A stretch of 64,000 nucleotides of DNA from the NCBI RefSeq assembly GCF_001411555.2, contig NC_049914.1, positions 10,840,847 to 10,904,846 on the forward strand, written 5' to 3'. The stretch's first letter is position 1. Every line of letters starts with the position of its first letter. The DNA is from Juglans regia (lineage: Eukaryota; Streptophyta; Magnoliopsida; Fagales; Juglandaceae). Below the pieces are notes generated by a model. It did not search any database and was not told the DNA's origin. It saw nothing but the letters and a program-made list of their open reading frames with translations. Of this stretch, positions 38,468 to 50,137 are shown piece by piece. The translations under genes were made by a program, and so were the position numbers.

Positions 38468-39864
38468 TCAGATAACCTTGGGGGTATCTTCAGAATCATG
38501 TCCAAAGATGTTGCTGTATGGATTAGCAACTGAAGCCTCGGATGATGCCTCTGACTTATTATCTGATTCGTTAGAATTATTTTTTTCCAAGGACTTCTTT
38601 AATAAGTAAATTAAATCATTTTTATTAAGTCCTTCAAGAACATCACTTCTCTTTTTAGACTTTGAGGATTTCTTGGTAGAGGATGAAGTAGTTGCCTTTC
38701 CTTTTTGTGAAGTAGCAGGTGAAACAGCGGCCAGGATTAGTGAAAATCCAGTTGAAGCAAGATAACCATGAGTGATAGTAGGGAATTCTTCTTTATTCTT
38801 AAGATCTGGAGTAGTCTGTGAGAAGTCTCTTATCACATGGTTAACAATGTCTTGGGTATAGGGGTACTTATCCCACCATTTTACATAGCAATATCTGACT
38901 ACAAATCGTCATTTTTCTCATAACTCCACTTCATCATCCAAGGGATCTTGTACCATTTGCAGAAGTGTAGAGAATAGGAGAATTTGACAGTATGTTTGTC
39001 CAGTTTTGAAACAACAGCATTGGCAAAGCCTTTAAATGCTTTGAAAAGTATTTCGGGGAAGATATCAGGAATATGACCAAACTGTTTCCACCACTTTAAA
39101 AACTAGAGATGGAGCTTTCCTTTGAATTTTTGGTCAAAACTGAGGAACCAAGAGATACTCATATCAACCACTTGGAATAATATAAATCTTGACCAAGCAT
39201 CAAGATAATCATAGTAATTATAGACAATTTCAGAATCAGCAAGTCTCTTAGAAGTAAAAGGATTGGTGTCCCAGTCTTTTACACTGATGACTCTGAGAAT
39301 GTAAGCACTGTGATAAATTAATTTTGACTTGTCTGTTTTATCATAAATTGGTTTGATCACAATTGATTCAGTTTGGAGCAAAATATTAGAGTAAAATTGA
39401 AGGGACTTGGTTGAATTTTCAGGAATCCAGTGGAATTTTGGGGGAAAATAGGTTAAAGCAATTTTGAAGGGATCTGTGTATGCAGATCGGTTAGGTTCTA
39501 TATAGAACAGATTCCAAGAAAATAGTTTATGAATGTACTCAGTTTTTGAAACAGGGAGAAAAAACTGAGAAGTTTTAGATGAAATAAGCTTAGCATATGG
39601 ATCATAAGAGGTTGAAACAGTTGAAGCAAATGTAGCAGGTTGAATTATTTTACCAAGGGTGCTAAACCTATTGGCAATCTCTATTGGCGAAGCATGTTCA
39701 TTCTTGATAAGTTTATTATCAGGAATGGGGGGTGGAATAGTTGTCTGCTTTTCTTTACTTTTTTTCTTACTCATGGTTTGGTGTCTGCAAGAATTTACGA
39801 GTAAGAAAATCAATGATAGAATTATCAGTTCCTTTAATATATTCAATATGAAAATAAAAAACAC
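38468..39864 (-). pseudogene. Pararetrovirus downstream ORF, unknown function
   Basis: Separate reading frame following RNase H. The first 253 codons (39864-39103) are open. They include an N-terminal hydrophobic stretch before a second Met at 39772 (MSKKKSKEKQ), a basic, Pro-containing linker, then a globular-looking region with FYIEPNRSAYTD and AWSRFILFQVVDMS. After a stop at 39103 the frame continues with a WWKQFGHIPDIFPE segment, further stops, and a Ser/Lys-rich C-terminus (open at 38836-38468). I do not recognise the protein. It lacks a visible zinc finger or enzyme motif. Two further partial copies lie at 36901-36190 and 35430-35075. A downstream ORF of unknown role is a feature of florendoviruses (known); equivalence here is inference. 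Confidence 0.6.
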
Positions 39865-39988
39865 TTAAAATAACTTGTCATCGTGCAAAAATATGTTTGG
39901 ATACATTGTTTTGAACATCCTTTTCTAATACATATTTAATACTTTTGCAATCGATACGTAATAAGAATTTCTTGTTTAGTAAATCACT

Positions 39989-40960
39989 TTAAAATTTGGA
40001 AATGCATAGTACTATAGATAAAATCTCTTTCTTGATAGTACTATAATTACTCTGTGCAATATTCCAGACTTCAGAATGAAATTGAACAATTTGTTCAGAT
40101 GAGTCTGGTGAAACGATTTCTTTCAGAATGCCACCATAACCAATGTCAGAGACATATGTTTCAACTATTTTGAAAGAATCATATGTAGGAATACCAAGGC
40201 ATGGAAGAACTTTGACATGTGCCTTGATCTGTTTAATAAGATTAGTGTGAATCTCTATTGAAATAGGAGGGTTTTTATGTAGCCTTCCAAATAATGGGCG
40301 ATATTGTTTCATCATATTTTGGTAGAATTTGGCAACATAATTAAGAGAACCAAGAAATCTTTGTAACTGGATTTTTTCAAGAATGACATCAGGAAATTTT
40401 TCGGCAAACTCAATAGCCCTATTGATGGGTCTAATTTTGCCTTTATAAATATCACAATTAAGGAATATAATCTTGGTTTGAAATAATTTAATTTTTATGA
40501 CTGAAACAACAAGATCATTTAATCTGATGATATTAAGAAACAAATGCTAATGTTTTCAATGTTTATCAATAGATTTAGAAAATATGAGAACATCGACGAT
40601 GTAGACGATGGTGAAATGGGTAAATGAATTGAAGATATCATTCATGATGTTTTGGAATTCACTAGGAGCATTTTTTAGACCAAAATGCATCACATTCCAC
40701 TCATAGTGACCAAAAGGGGTGGTAAAAGTCGTCTTATACCTATTTCACTCGCTAATCTGGATTTGCCAAAATCTTGATTTTAGGTCAAATTTGGAGAAGA
40801 CATCAGCATTACATAACCTATGAACCAAACCATTTTTGCTGGGAATAGAGTACCTAATCCATTCTAAGACTTTGTTCAGGGGCTTGTAATTAATGACTAG
40901 ACGAGGGGTTCCTCTCTTTAACTCAGTATTTTTTCTGGACAGAAAGCTGCACAAGACTAG
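39989..40960 (-). pseudogene. Pararetrovirus reverse transcriptase and RNase H
   Basis: RT on the - strand: PRLVINYKPLNKV and FSKFDLKSRFWQIQI (about 40900-40750), TTPFGHYEWNVM-type block (about 40690), then the catalytic motif, here YIVD instead of YIDD (about 40595-40606), so the first catalytic Asp is Val. The connection LQRFLGSLNYVAKFY (about 40350) and RNase H part with ETYVSDIGYGGIL and NYSTIKKEILSIVL (about 40130-40010) follow. Frames break at about 40745 and 40545. Order and motifs fit Caulimoviridae rather than LTR elements, since no integrase follows. Confidence 0.8.
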
Positions 40961-41124
40961 GGAGATATACTATACATAATAATCTTTTTGTCAAGTAAAT
41001 TAGTAATTTTTTTAAAAAAATTATAAAGTCTCACTATTTATTTGAATAGGTCGAGCTTTTGTTGGAATATTTTTTCACAAAAATCTTTAACATAGGATAA
41101 AGTGACCACATGCTTTTTCCTATG

Positions 41125-41810
41125 CTAAACAACATTGGCTAAATCAGAACAAACATCAGAAATTAAACGTTTGTTGAAATCATCAATTTTTGATTGAAGT
41201 AAAACATTAGATAATTGTTCTGAAATCTTTCTGTATTTGATTTCTTGTTGGAGAAAATTCAAATGCTTTTTTTTTGCAGAAAGTAAAAATTTCAGACTTT
41301 TATCTTTATCAATTTCAAATCTTGAAGTAAATTTAAATTTGACTTTCTGTCCAAAAGGATCAGTAGTAATACCATCATTGTCAAAAAGAAATGGATATAT
41401 GGATGAAATAAAAGGATTTCCTAAAATAATCTTGTTAGACATATTTCTAACAAGTACAGAATGAATTTTAAAACAAACTGTCTTGGCAAGCATGAGCAGT
41501 ATTTAACTTATAGTTGATCTTCATCTGAGATCCATTTGCCGTAAATAATCTTTCAATAGATTTTTCAAAATACTTACTAGGTATTAATCATTATTGGATA
41601 TAATTCATATCCGATCCGGAATCAATCATGACAACAATAGAAAATTGAAATTCATGACAAACAATAATAGTAACTCGTGAAAGCCATTTGGACGGAATAG
41701 TATGACGTATCAAACATATTTGATTAAACAACCTTTTCCTTTTGGTTGGAATCATAATCATTTGTTTACTCATTGTCAGAAGGAAAACCTTAATCAAGTT
41801 GTTTGTCTAT
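41125..41810 (-). pseudogene. Pararetrovirus aspartic protease
   Basis: A retropepsin-like segment: VVMIDSGSDMNYIQ near 41630-41591 has the catalytic DSG, followed after a frame break by VLVRNMSNKIILGNPFIS (about 41440), the conserved ILG-type flap end of caulimovirid proteases, then a Lys-rich linker to RT. At least one stop lies at about 41590 and another near 41510. Confidence 0.65.
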
Positions 41811-41959
41811 TTTAAAACATAAAAATTCTTGTTTTAAAACATTATTTTCGGATTTAAGATTATTGATATCATATTTGAGTTCAATGATCTCTTTTGTAAT
41901 AAAATTTATTTCATGTTGTAAATCATCGATAGAGACATCTTTGAGTTTTTTCTTTTAAA

Positions 41960-43340
41960 ATCTCTGCAAAGTGTCTTGAAAACTAATCCTTTACTTTGAA
42001 GTTTCTGGTTCTTGTCGAACCATAATCTTCTTGAGTTTTTGAAGATATTCTTTTTTAAACTCAAGATTTGTAATTTGAGAAATCAGAGTTAACAAAATAT
42101 TTTCTTGTTCTACAGCTTTGGTTAAAACATTAATTGTTTTACTCAAAGATTTAACAAGAATCATTGCAATTACAGCCAAGCTTAATATTGAGAGAATTTG
42201 GGAGTTCAGTATCTGAGTGATATTCTGAATTACTAGAGCTGAACTCATTGATGTCTCATGGTGAGGGAGATGCTGTTTCTAGGAGGCGAAATAATTCTTC
42301 TTGATCATTGACATTAACATTCAACAGATTAAGCTTATTTTTGAATTTGTTGGGCTTTCTAGAACACTTATCAGCAAATGCCCAGTCTTGCCACAATTAA
42401 AATATTTTTTTTTGAATGATTTTGGAAATTCATTTTGCTAGGAAAATATTTTTTACTGAAAGTTTTCTTATAAAAATCATCACGGGGTTTTCTCATTTTT
42501 TCACCATGAGGTTTAGAAAACTTAGTGAAATATTTTTGCTTTTGTCTGGATGGAGCAGTAGAAGGAAGGCCAAATTGTTCACAAAATTTTCCATTTCATA
42601 TTTGACTTTCTTACTATTTTTTATCTGTTCACGAAGCATTCTTTGATCATTACACATACTAATACAAAATTTCTTAAATACACTGAAAATATCACCATAT
42701 ATGTAATTTTCGTAATTAAGAAATCTCAATATATCAGTAAGGTCTTCTTTGACTTTATGAGCAAATAAACGAGGTAATCCATCAATGAACTTTTCTTTTC
42801 AATAAGGCTTATGACTATCGTCTCTAAGCATTACTCTGGACATAAAAACAACTTGATACCATTTGTAATAAGACATTTGACGGCATTGTAAATTATTTAA
42901 ATAATCACTAATGCGATTAGTAATTTTGGAAGGGGTTCTAACAAAATGTTTAATAATAGTGTGAATCAAAATATTAACACAATCAGAAAATGCCATTCCA
43001 ATGGTTTCATAAAGAATAGGTAACTCTTCTTCTTTACGCTTTACAACATTCTGAATGGTTTCCTTTGCTTCGATAATGAGGTGTATATCCCACCAATTTC
43101 AAAGCACACCAGATAAGCCATTAGTTAAAATCATAACAATGTCAGGTTGTTTGATATTATTGTTAATATAAGCATTTGAAATTAAAGACATTTTACTCAT
43201 AGTATTAAGGATTTCTTGTTCAGATAATCTATCAATATTCCATTCATAAATTATATCAGCAGAATAAAAAGATTGAGTTTGGAAAACATTTTCTTCAAAT
43301 TGTAAATCAGGAAGAGTAGGTCTGGAATATCAACTTTTTG
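41960..43340 (-). pseudogene. Pararetrovirus coat/gag-like region with zinc knuckle
   Basis: Reading the - strand: a helical region with QMSYYKWYQVVF and WKEKFIDGLPRLFAHKV (about 42900-42770), matching the conserved FIDGLP block of caulimovirid coat proteins, then YGDIFSVFKKFCISMC, and a zinc knuckle near 42400-42370 of the form xFNCGKTGH, after which one base shift is needed to reach the last Cys. The first Cys is Tyr. The C-terminal part (42248-41991) is a coiled-coil-like helix rich in Ile, Leu and Lys. Frames break at least three times. Confidence 0.65.
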
Positions 43341-44040
43341 TCAAATTCATTGGTTTGGGTCATTTTGAAGAGAATCTGACAATTTCAGATTTTAAATCAA
43401 AATCTTAAAAATTCTTTTCAAGCAAATCAATATTTTCAAGAGTAGAAGAATGATTATCAGATGAATCATCACTGGTTTCAATAAGGACAACTTCTTTTTC
43501 ATTGCTGGTCAAAGCACTAGTAGAAGGTCGTTCCTTTTAAGATTAGTAAGCATTTGATTAATTTTATCAAGGGTCTTGGCCTGCGTAATTTGAAAATCAA
43601 TTTTAGGTCGATCCTGTGATAAAATTATCAAATTTTTTTCAATAAGTTTTGCAACCTTTTTTTACTGATCTTTTGGTAAAACCAAAGAATTTTCAACGGT
43701 TGTTGGAATAAAGACTGAAGCAAAAATATGTTTTTCCGCTTTCTCTTCAATCCGATCTAACTAATGTCCAATAGACAAAGCTTTCTCTTTATTTTGGTGA
43801 ATAATCTTTCTTGTTTCTTGCAAAACAGTTTTTTCATCTGGATCTTTAGATTTAGTGACAGGGATTTTAAAAGGAAAAGCAGTAACTTCAGATCCTTTAT
43901 GAGAAATAAATACTATCTCTAAAGGCGGGTGGCTGGATTGGATCACAAACTTTGCATTCTTCCTTGACAAAATTAGTTTTAACAACATTTAAACTATTTT
44001 TAGAAACATAATAATTTTCTACAAAATTAAAGAAAAGTAT
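43341..44040 (-). pseudogene. Pararetrovirus linker between movement and coat regions
   Basis: Lys/Glu-rich sequence with a 75-codon open stretch (43988-43761) that contains PLEIVFISHKGSEV. I see no known domain. It joins the movement-protein ORF to the coat region and carries stops near 43760 and 43540. Confidence 0.45.
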
Positions 44041-44069
44041 GTGCCTTTGAAAGTCATTCATCTTTTCTT

Positions 44070-45185
44070 TCATTTTCTTTTAACACGTAATTTTTCAGAA
44101 GTAGAAAAAGTAGCATGATAAGTTTTTCTCTTATCAAGGTTTTCTTTTGAACTATACTCTTTAACAAGAGCAACCAAATCAAATTCAAAATGTCTATTTA
44201 TCATATTTGAAGCTGTAGGAGATAAAGATAAAGTATCTTCTTCTTTATTAGCTTCTTCCTTTATAGCCTTTTCTTTGGATATTTCAGCATCCTTAGTAGA
44301 ATAATACGCAAAAGTAACTTGAGAGGAAGTAGAAATTCCTTTCAGTTTTAAATCAGTGTTAGTTGGTTGGGCTGTTTTAAATGAATCTTCCAGAAATTGT
44401 TTGAGATTTTGATATCGTCTTATTGGGTTATCAGGAACAGAACCAACAAAAGAGGAGCTAGATCCAGCGAAAGAATTTCTTTTGATACTGGGTACTGGAG
44501 GTGGATCAAAACTAATTTTCACCGTGCCACCCAAGTACTGCTGAATATAGTCAATATTGATTTCATCAGTACATGCTTTGGCAGGCGGAACTTCATGTTC
44601 TAAAGTCCATTCATTGAAAAGAGAAATATCTTTCCAATAAACTATTTTTGGAACTTGATTTTTTGCATCATGAGTAGAACTCTGGATTAGTAGAGTCTTA
44701 TTTCCTGAAGATTTTAAAATAGCTTTTGGATTTAAATTGGTTTTCAAAAGCCGATAATAAATCCGATAAACAATAGCAAGAGACTTACTGCCTTCTTCCA
44801 TGTCATAACCAGATGTTAAAATGTTTAAAGTGAGAGCTTTTAAAATGTGGTGATCATCTAAAGTAAGAGTTAAATCAGGAAAACAGTCAAAGTGAATTGG
44901 ACCATTAAACAAAAAGGATTGAATCATCTCAAGAATACTAGTTTCAAAATTTTTAAATCTAGCATCTCGTAAACATAGTAAAACAAAAGCGTTGATGTCT
45001 TTCCTTGTTAAAGGTTTGACATCAACTTGAACAGAATCAATATGTAGAAATTTGTAACCTTTTACCAGAAAATCCTGGATAGATTTTCTTTTAAATAAAC
45101 AACATTTTTCATAGATTTTTGAAATAGCATAGATTTGTTTAATAGTTTTAACATTAAACTTAGTTTTAAAAGCAGATTGAACCAA
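44070..45185 (-). CDS. Pararetrovirus movement protein (30K type), open 371 codons
   Basis: Longest unbroken viral frame in the window. The segment ARFKNFETSILEMIQSFL, then GPIHFDCFPDLTLTL, GYDMEEGSKSLAIVYRIYY, follows the pattern of Caulimoviridae cell-to-cell movement proteins of the 30K family (ring of the LxDxR...GxIxFxCxPdF type). The C-terminal third is Ser/Pro- and Lys/Glu-rich (SFAGSSSSFVG, then KEEANKEEDT), ending RVKRK at the stop. Start chosen at the first Met at 45185; an upstream remnant (45186-45300) may have been coding in the ancestor. An EPRV origin is supported by its place before the coat, protease and RT region. No sign of host gene use. Confidence 0.7.
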   Translation of the reverse strand: MVQSAFKTKFNVKTIKQIYAISKIYEKCCLFKRKSIQDFLVKGYKFLHIDSVQVDVKPLTRKDINAFVLLCLRDARFKNFETSILEMIQSFLFNGPIHFDCFPDLTLTLDDHHILKALTLNILTSGYDMEEGSKSLAIVYRIYYRLLKTNLNPKAILKSSGNKTLLIQSSTHDAKNQVPKIVYWKDISLFNEWTLEHEVPPAKACTDEINIDYIQQYLGGTVKISFDPPPVPSIKRNSFAGSSSSFVGSVPDNPIRRYQNLKQFLEDSFKTAQPTNTDLKLKGISTSSQVTFAYYSTKDAEISKEKAIKEEANKEEDTLSLSPTASNMINRHFEFDLVALVKEYSSKENLDKRKTYHATFSTSEKLRVKRK

Positions 45186-45481
45186 AATAGTTTTGTAAAT
45201 AGATTTAGTATCAATCTTTGGAATGCTTCATCGATTGAAATTAACAGAATCAGTTTCTTTTATAGAAAAATCTTCTTCATTAATGATATCAGGGGTACAG
45301 ACCTGGAACTAATAGATGAATTAGATCTAAATATTCTATTAATTTTGTCACCAATCAAAACAAAACTTCACACTTTAGTGCCTAGTTACTAACATCCTTA
45401 TCCTAACCCGACAACCTCTCTGCCCTAAACGCTCTCCTGGCAAACGAGTCTTACCGAGGTACTAGATGGACAATAAGAGAA

Positions 45482-45690
45482 CTAAGAAGCCAAAAGGGGA
45501 TGGAAGCAGAAAGGAAATGTTTGAGAATGCATGGTAGAATGCGAAGTTAATAGCATGCAATTAAATCGACCATATCCATGTATGCAAGATGTAAGAAATA
45601 AATAATGCAAATAATAGTTGGCTTTGAAATAAAGTAGTAAGATTACAAAAGTACAGGAACTCACAATATTACAAGAGAAATAGATGGATA
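45482..45690 (-). repeat. Second copy of the viral leader (direct repeat)
   Basis: About 200 bp similar to 37905-38110, with substitutions and a degenerate primer-binding site at the left edge. It lies upstream of the movement-protein frame, about 7.58 kb from its partner, the size of a caulimovirid genome. On the right it stops at the MITE end at 45697. Confidence 0.8.
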
Positions 45691-45696
45691 TATATA

Positions 45697-45840
45697 TAGG
45701 GGTGATAAACGGTCGGTCCAGACCGGACCGAGACTAAGACTGGTCGGTCTCGGTCCATGTCTTAGAGGATCGAAAAGTTTCGGTCTGGTCCACGGTCCAG
45801 GATTTTTCCATCCTAGACCGAACCAGACCGAATGAAAAAA
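45697..45840. mobile_element. Single end of a hAT-type MITE
   Basis: Starts TAGGGGTGATAAACGG and carries GGTCGGTCCAGACCGGACC-like palindromes, in the style of the elements at 1945 and 15403. AT-rich DNA follows, and I find no matching right end within the next 3 kb, so the element is truncated or its other end has decayed. Confidence 0.5.
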
Positions 45841-47489
45841 AAAATATTTTATATATATTATTTATATAATAATTGTACAATTAACAATATAAAATTTTAA
45901 ATATGTTATGAATACTTGTTAATATTCTATAAATTAACAATATTTTATATATATTTTCATCTAACCTATCACTATTAACAATATAAAATCTTAAATATGT
46001 TATCAACACTTATTATTTTGACTATAGTAAATTAATACAAATGTTACAGGAGTATTTATAGTTAGATTATTATACATGTTGTAGATAAAAAGAAGGGGGT
46101 GATGAAATAAAAGTTTTTATTATTATTTTATTTTACACTCTTAACAAAATATGATTTTATATCTTTTATATTGTACAATTGGTTATTTTTATCTTCACCA
46201 GTTGTACATTTTTTCTTTTTCTTTTTTCCAATCAATTCTTTAACGGCCTTAAATATTTTTAAAAAATAAATAGACATGACAAAAATAAACAAAAACAACA
46301 AATTCATCAACCCAAACAGTATAAACCAATTTAGACATGTTCGGTTATGTTCACTTCTTAAGATTTTTTTAAGGAAAATCATAACCCGTCTTTGCTTAAC
46401 TAATCAGAAGCATATCTTTATTTTTAACAAAAACCTTGAGTTTTAATTAATCAAAACTCATATGTTTTTTTTATACCTAGATTTTTCCAAACATTTTAAA
46501 CTAGTTTTTCATTAACGAAACGCATATCTTTATTTTTAATAAAAGCCTCGAGTTTTAATCGATCAAAAACCATTTTTTTTTACCTAGAAAGATAGAACAA
46601 AATTCTTTTTGAAATGCTAATTTGTTTTTGACAAACACCTTTTTTACTACCTTCAACATTTTTAAAGATTTTACAAACTCGAATTTTTCAAATACCAAAA
46701 TTCTCAACCAAAATAAATAGAAATAACAATCCTATATAAAAATCTTGAATTAAAATTCTTAAAAAAAAAAAAAAAAGACAAACCTAAACATTTCAAAAAA
46801 AAAAAAAAATCAAAGCATCTGTTTTTTTTTTTTGCAAAAAGTTGGAAGTGAAAATCCAACAATATACAAACTGAATTAAACATATTAATAATAAAGAGGA
46901 ACAAGATAAAAAAAATAGTTGAACCTCACTAATTGATTTCTATGATGCTTAATGTATCAATTCACAAAAGAGTTCCAAGAATATGATATAAAAAGATACT
47001 AACAACCAGTTTTTCTGTAAAATTCCAAACCAAGAAATTCTTACCTCAACATAATTTAATCCATATCTTGTTTTACAATTTCCAGACAAACTGACAGGGA
47101 TCAAAAGGAAAGAAATAAAAAGAAAAACAAATCCAGAAGAAATAAATATGCTTATTGTATGAATTCACTAACGTATTTCAAGAACATGATATAAAGGATA
47201 CCAACAATAATATATGAACCCAGAAAAGAGGAAATCTATGTGCATACTGTGCAGTAGTATGCTTCTGATTTCAAAGACATTTAAGAAAAAAAAACGACAT
47301 AGAATTAAAAAAAAAAAAAAATCACAGCAAACATGACCTTGAGATATAAAATGTGAACCGTATAAAGGTTGGATCTTTTTTATTGTTGACAAGTATATAA
47401 ATGCAGGATATGTATAGACAAATAGATAAATAAATTTATAGAAAATTCAAACAACACAAGATTCAAAATTCTAGAGCTTTTTAATTGTA
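45841..47489. other. AT-rich intergenic DNA with a ~110-bp duplication
   Basis: No gene seen. The block 46395-46490 and the block 46510-46600 share CATATCTTTATTTTTAA, GAGTTTTAAT and ATACCTAG-type words in the same order, an old tandem duplication. Several A or T runs follow. Confidence 0.4.
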
Positions 47490-48075
47490 ACAAACAATTC
47501 TAGACTTCAAGCCCTTGGTTATCGACAATAAGAAGGATACCAGGATTCCTCCAGCCATGGCAATCCATGTTTTTCGTATGTATTATATGAATGGTCAAAA
47601 AGGATAACTTCATCACCTTGATCAATTAATGTACATATATATATATATATAAATAAACAGAATTACTCTCCGAGTATGGAAAGCTAAAGATGCAATTAAA
47701 ATATTAGTATGAATTATTGACAGACGAAAAGAGCTCACTTGCAAACACTACTTCTGCAAATGTCTCTGTTTGACCATAACAAATGGCAATATCAATAAGG
47801 GGGCTCACATCTGAACCATTCTTTGTCTTTGCCATCATTGCCAAGTGGTCACATTATTTGATTCTAAAAAATGTAGAGAATTTTTGAGAATTTTTATTTA
47901 AAAAATATAAATAAAAAATGCATAGAATATTTAAAAGGAAACACTTTAAAAATTCTCCAACCAAACATGGCTTTAGATTTGCATAACAAAGTAATTAACA
48001 ACATAAGCAGAGGTAATAGGTTCCCTTCGATTTGGGAGTAGGCATCCCATACTGATTTTCTGCTTCGTTCGACAT
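47490..48075 (-). pseudogene. Class I/II aminotransferase exon remnants
   Basis: Read on the - strand: an exon-like piece at about 47840-47735 with PLIDIAICYGQTETFAEVVF ending at a GTGAGC donor; then an AT-rich gap; then LIDQGDEVILFDHSYNTYE at about 47620-47555 followed, after a one-base shift, by IAMAGGILVSF. Together these match the PLP-binding fold segment of kynurenine/methionine-type aminotransferases (GDEVILFDPSY-like block). The acceptor before the second piece lacks AG. A weaker piece NEAENQYGMP near 48060 may be the preceding exon. A dead fragment, not a full gene. Confidence 0.4.
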
Positions 48076-49340
48076 TTGAAAATTCAAAAATCTTATAAAA
48101 AGTTCTATAAATTCTTTATTGTCACCACCTCTCAGGAATTTAGTAACATGGGTACGATTGGAGGAAAAAAGGACGAAAATAAAGAACCTAAGACATGCAG
48201 AAAAACAGAAACAGAGAGAGAGAGAGAGGACCTTGAAACAAAGCGGTGGAACGGAGGTCTAATTTGTTGTTGTGTGTCAGTGGAACCAAATGAAAGACAT
48301 CCACATAAAAAACCACATTGCTCCAAAAAAGAAAATGAAAAAAAATGTAAGATAAGATTATGAGTTCTCTTCTTCTCTGCCCATTATCACACCGACAAAA
48401 TATGGAACTCAAAAGTCAAATCTAATTTCTCAACCCAAACGAGTTCCAAAATCTCAAACTCTAACAGTATCTAACACAGAAACGACCGACATTACAACAA
48501 ATCTAGACCTTATTGAAGCCAATCAACTACAAGTAAACCGATAAAAAAAAAACAAAATTTCCTACCGTAGTAAAGAATCTATCGTACAGCAAAAAAAAGA
48601 CAAACATGCACATAAGAGAGAGAGAGAGAGATGAAGAACCTGAAGGACAGAATTGTAGATCCAAAAGTCCTAATCCCTGCAAACAAAAGTGCCTCTATAA
48701 TACCAAACAACAAAAATACTTATCGTCACTGGAGAAAGGAGCTTACCGGCATGAGGCGGCCGCCTGGTCGCTGAATATCGCCTAGGTTGTGACCGAGATG
48801 AGAGAAATAGAGGGAGAGAGAGGCATTGTGGTTGGGTCTCACAGCTTCGATGGTTTGGAGAGTTGCGTTTGGCGGCACTTTTGTTGTGGGTGGCTACGTT
48901 GGTGGCTGGAGGAGACGAACGACGTCGCTAGCAGCTACCAAGAGTGAAAAAGAGAGAAATCGAGGAGTGAGAGAGCTATGGGATGAGAGGGTTGCATTTG
49001 GTGGCTAAAGGCGACGCATGGCGGCAAGGGCCGTAAGGTAGAGAGAGAGAGAGAAGAGAGGACGTTAGGTTGAGAGAGAACTCAGAGGAGAGAGGGAATC
49101 GGGAATGAGAGAGAGAGGGATTTAAATGTCTTTATTCTTTTGTGTTCCTTTTACTTTATCCTCGCAGACATGACACGACACAACACACACGGAACGACAA
49201 GAAAATTATTGTTCATTTCTGTTCACAGGATAGCCTATTGTATAAGAGATAATAGATCATAGAGAAATAAAGATAATAGATAATAGAGATAATAGATATA
49301 TATATATATATATATACACACTAGTAAGGGCGCACGTGCA
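48076..49340. other. GA/CT-rich stretch, possible old 5' region
   Basis: Two short GA runs (48215-48229 and 48617-48633) and a GC-richer, GA-rich zone at 48780-49130. On the - strand the latter could be a pyrimidine-rich leader with a GTAAGC donor near 48740. That would fit a 5' end for the remnant at 47490-48075, but no coding sequence is recognisable. A (TA)n run lies near 49297-49314. Confidence 0.35.
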
Positions 49341-50137
49341 CTGCATGTGTGCCCAGTAAAAAATACAAACCTATATTTTACAGTATTTTTGAATTTAGTT
49401 TAATTTAAATTAATTTAACGTATATACGACAATCAACAATCAATTTAAAAACTATCTTTACAGATTGTGTGGAAACAATCATCGAAAGAAGTCGTAAGAA
49501 ATTCAAATTCTTGAATTTACATTTCTCCTTCCTTTTTTCCATTTTAGCGATAACCAAACAGAACATAGATGTTTTAAGGAGGCCTCCAATCCTTGCAAGG
49601 TGCGTTTACCCTAGTTGGGAGAAAAAGAAAAAATAGAGATTACTTATGTACAAAGGGCAAAAAAAAATATGATTTTTTAAATAAAATTGATTAGTCAATA
49701 ATTTAATGCATAGGAGTAGAAAATCAAACTTTAACAAACATCTATAGATAATGATAACCAAAACGTTGCGGTACTATGAGTAATATGGAAACTAAAAGAC
49801 TTAGGATATTCTAGCAGTAGTTTTCTCAACAAAATATATGAATAAACTTAAAAAGTCAGATCTATATTACATAAGCTTATCCTAATATTCCTTCTATAAA
49901 GCGCTCTCCACCAAAGAAAACTTGCTTTGCACCATCATCGTCTCTTTGATTCCCCCCCTCTCAGGAGCAAGCTAAATTGGCATCCATGAACATATCAGAG
50001 TGACTGTGAGGCAGGAGATCAATAGACAAAGATTCTCATTCAAGTTTCTGGTAAGGATTTTAGCACTATGAAAATAATGAAATATGTGCACAAGAAGCAT
50101 CTTTTGCTCCACATCTCAATTATAATCATTAAAAGAA
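49341..50137. other. Gene-free flank of the Mutator-like element
   Basis: AT-rich. On the - strand around 50060-49880 there is a coding-looking piece (AKQVFFGGERFIEGILG then stop) interrupted upstream by a frameshift; I cannot assign it. The last nine bases, TTAAAAGAA (50129-50137), are the target duplication. Confidence 0.35.

Noticed and set aside
45697..49330. A 3.6-kb transposon starting at the TAGGGGTG end
   Set aside because: No matching inverted end or target duplication was found at the right side; only one end is supported.
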